In this document: piece by piece, positions 6,237 through 7,571 of the stretch | How positions within the stretch are numbered: position 1 is the stretch's first letter | How the letters are laid out: each line of letters starts with the position of its first letter | From: Thermoprotei archaeon | GTDB lineage: Archaea; Thermoproteota; Thermoprotei; QMSL01; B3-G16 | NCBI GenBank assembly: GCA_003649665.1 | Contig: QMSL01000064.1 | Location: 1-7,571, forward strand | Direction of reading: 5' to 3' | Length of the DNA: 7,571 nt | The notes under the pieces: generated by a model | Told to the model about the DNA's origin: nothing | The model's database searches: none | The model's input: the letters and a program-made list of their open reading frames with translations, nothing else | Translations under genes and position numbers: made by a program

Positions 6237-6260
6237 TTTTTTAATATTTATTTCATTTTC
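6237..6260 (+). terminator. T-rich terminator after the TRAM gene
   Basis: Six T's (6237-6242) are followed by further T-rich sequence about 30 nt after the TRAM stop. It also separates this unit from the tRNA gene transcribed toward it from the other strand. Confidence 0.5.
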
Positions 6261-6283
6261 ATCATGAAGAGAAGGAGATATAT

Positions 6284-6360
<77 letters not shown>

Positions 6361-6390
6361 AGACTTCAGAACAAAAATAGTTCTAAGAGA

Positions 6391-6398
6391 TATTTAAG
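6391..6398 (-). promoter_or_regulatory. TATA box of tRNA-Ala
   Basis: On the minus strand CTTAAATA (6398-6391) lies 31-38 nt upstream of the tRNA 5' end. That predicts transcription start a few nt before the mature tRNA, leaving a very short leader for RNase P. Confidence 0.6.
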
Positions 6399-6564
6399 CT
6401 AATCGCGCTCATACGTAACTTACCTGAACTTAATGAGAACATACAGAGCGCGGTAAGAGTATCTCTTCAGCATTGCACTTAAATAGATGTAATAACTTAA
6501 GATTTTGGGGTTAAAGTACTACGTTGCAAAACATACTCCCAGCGAGAATACAGAGATGAAAGCG
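6399..6564. other. AT-rich spacer with one GC-rich 7-bp inverted repeat
   Basis: No convincing gene is seen here on either strand. The only structure is CGCGCTC (6404-6410) pairing with GAGCGCG (6446-6452) across a 35-nt loop, which stands out in otherwise AT-rich DNA. It lacks the ACA or C/D motifs that would identify a guide RNA. Confidence 0.4.
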
Positions 6565-6573
6565 ATATAAAAA
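6565..6573 (+). promoter_or_regulatory. Upstream candidate TATA box (possible second rRNA promoter)
   Basis: ATATAAAAA is a good TATA box and would start transcription around 6592-6598, about 85 nt upstream of the start predicted from the proximal box. Nothing but an 11-codon ORF follows before the rRNA promoter, so an extra rRNA promoter is the simplest reading. Confidence 0.35.
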
Positions 6574-6647
6574 GGAACGAGAGACATAATATCTATGTTA
6601 AGAAAGATAAGAACACAGGAGAAAACATAGCGTAAACGTTATAAGGG

Positions 6648-6660
6648 TTAAAATATATTT
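6648..6660 (+). promoter_or_regulatory. Proximal rRNA promoter TATA box
   Basis: The AT tract TTAAAATATATTT centred near 6654 predicts initiation near 6680. Base composition switches from AT-rich to strongly GC-rich at about 6668, as expected where the structured rRNA leader of a hyperthermophile begins. Confidence 0.6.
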
Positions 6661-6683
6661 CATTATCGGCTGTCGCCCCCCGA

Positions 6684-6765
6684 TCCCTAAGGCTTCCGGC
6701 GGCTCCGCCCCTTGACAGGGAAGATATCTTCCCTTGGATGAGGGGCGGGCCTCCAGCCTTAGGGA
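6684..6765 (+). repeat. rRNA leader hairpin 1 (extended, three stacked stems)
   Basis: The outer stem TCCCTAAGGCT (6684-6694) with AGCCTTAGGGA (6755-6765) is 11 bp and perfect. The middle stem CCGCCCCT (6705-6712) with AGGGGCGG (6741-6748) is 8 bp. The tip GGGAAG with CTTCCC (6718-6733) is closed by ATAT. The nesting in order makes chance unlikely. The likely role is folding, pausing or processing of the primary rRNA transcript. Confidence 0.8.
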
Positions 6766-6775
6766 CAAAAATGAG

Positions 6776-6823
6776 GGCCTAAACAAACCAGGAGGCCGCT
6801 AAGGCCTCCTGGACGTTTAGGCC
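6776..6823 (+). repeat. rRNA leader hairpin 2
   Basis: GGCCTAAAC (6776-6784) pairs with GTTTAGGCC (6815-6823). Inside it, CCAGGAGGCC (6788-6797) pairs with GGCCTCCTGG (6803-6812), with loop GCTAA and a small internal loop (AAA against AC). This gives 19 perfect base pairs. It follows hairpin 1 by 10 nt. Confidence 0.85.
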
Positions 6824-6893
6824 TGATCATGGGCCTCGGGGCAACCACCACTAACCATGTTGCGGCGCGGAGAAAAAACCTTGCGGCCGTACG

Positions 6894-7571
<678 letters not shown>

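Larger units (their letters stand above)
6680..6893 (+). other. 16S rRNA leader (5' external transcribed spacer)
   Basis: About 214 nt of GC-rich sequence between the predicted start of transcription and the mature 16S 5' end. It contains two long hairpins (6684-6765 and 6776-6823) and a less structured 70-nt segment next to the 16S. This last segment should hold the 5' half of the 16S processing stem (bulge-helix-bulge), whose partner lies beyond the window, so it cannot be confirmed. No credible protein gene is present. Confidence 0.65.

Noticed and set aside
6684..6823. Leader hairpins as bacterial-type intrinsic terminators
   Set aside because: No T-run follows either hairpin, and they lie between the rRNA promoter and the 16S gene.

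Overview
The window comes from a crenarchaeon (Thermoproteota). It holds archaeal RNase P proteins (Pop5 and Rpp30), the archaeal/eukaryotic ribosomal protein eL15, a small TRAM-domain protein, and a 16S rRNA that begins with the archaeal 5' end. Protein genes and spacers are AT-rich, while the tRNA, rRNA leader and 16S are very GC-rich, which is typical of a hyperthermophile. Several TATA-like boxes lie about 25 nt from start codons, suggesting leaderless mRNAs. Genus cannot be fixed by eye; a Desulfurococcales/Ignisphaera-like lineage is plausible but unproven.

Left part (1-3104), sugar metabolism. An IolB-like 5-deoxy-glucuronate isomerase (minus) is divergent from an FGGY carbohydrate kinase (plus). 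Only about 37 nt separate them, with two opposed TATA-like elements and a perfect 6-bp inverted repeat. The kinase stop overlaps by ATGA the start of a two-domain protein with an N-terminal cyclophilin-like (DUF369/TM1367-type) domain. IolB and the kinase may act in one sugar-acid route.

Middle (3082-5437), RNA processing and translation. A minus-strand operon encodes a COG1325 RNA-binding protein, Rpp30 and Pop5, all overlapping. It diverges from the eL15 gene. The 271-nt gap between them holds a strong candidate C/D-box small RNA on the minus strand and an 8-bp inverted repeat. The grouping of COG1325, Rpp30, Pop5 and eL15 is part of the archaeal exosome/RNase P neighbourhood.

Right part (5549-7571). 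A 122-aa unrecognised protein (possibly a divergent Pcc1-like fold) and a small TRAM protein precede a minus-strand tRNA-Ala(UGC). A spacer with tandem TATA-like boxes follows, then an rRNA leader with two long hairpins, then the 5' part of the 16S gene. The last 83 bases of the window are not normal 16S continuation. They repeat 7057-7139 with four differences, two of which form a compensatory base-pair change. This looks like a chimeric join to the 16S of a relative, and it is the most important quality caveat here.
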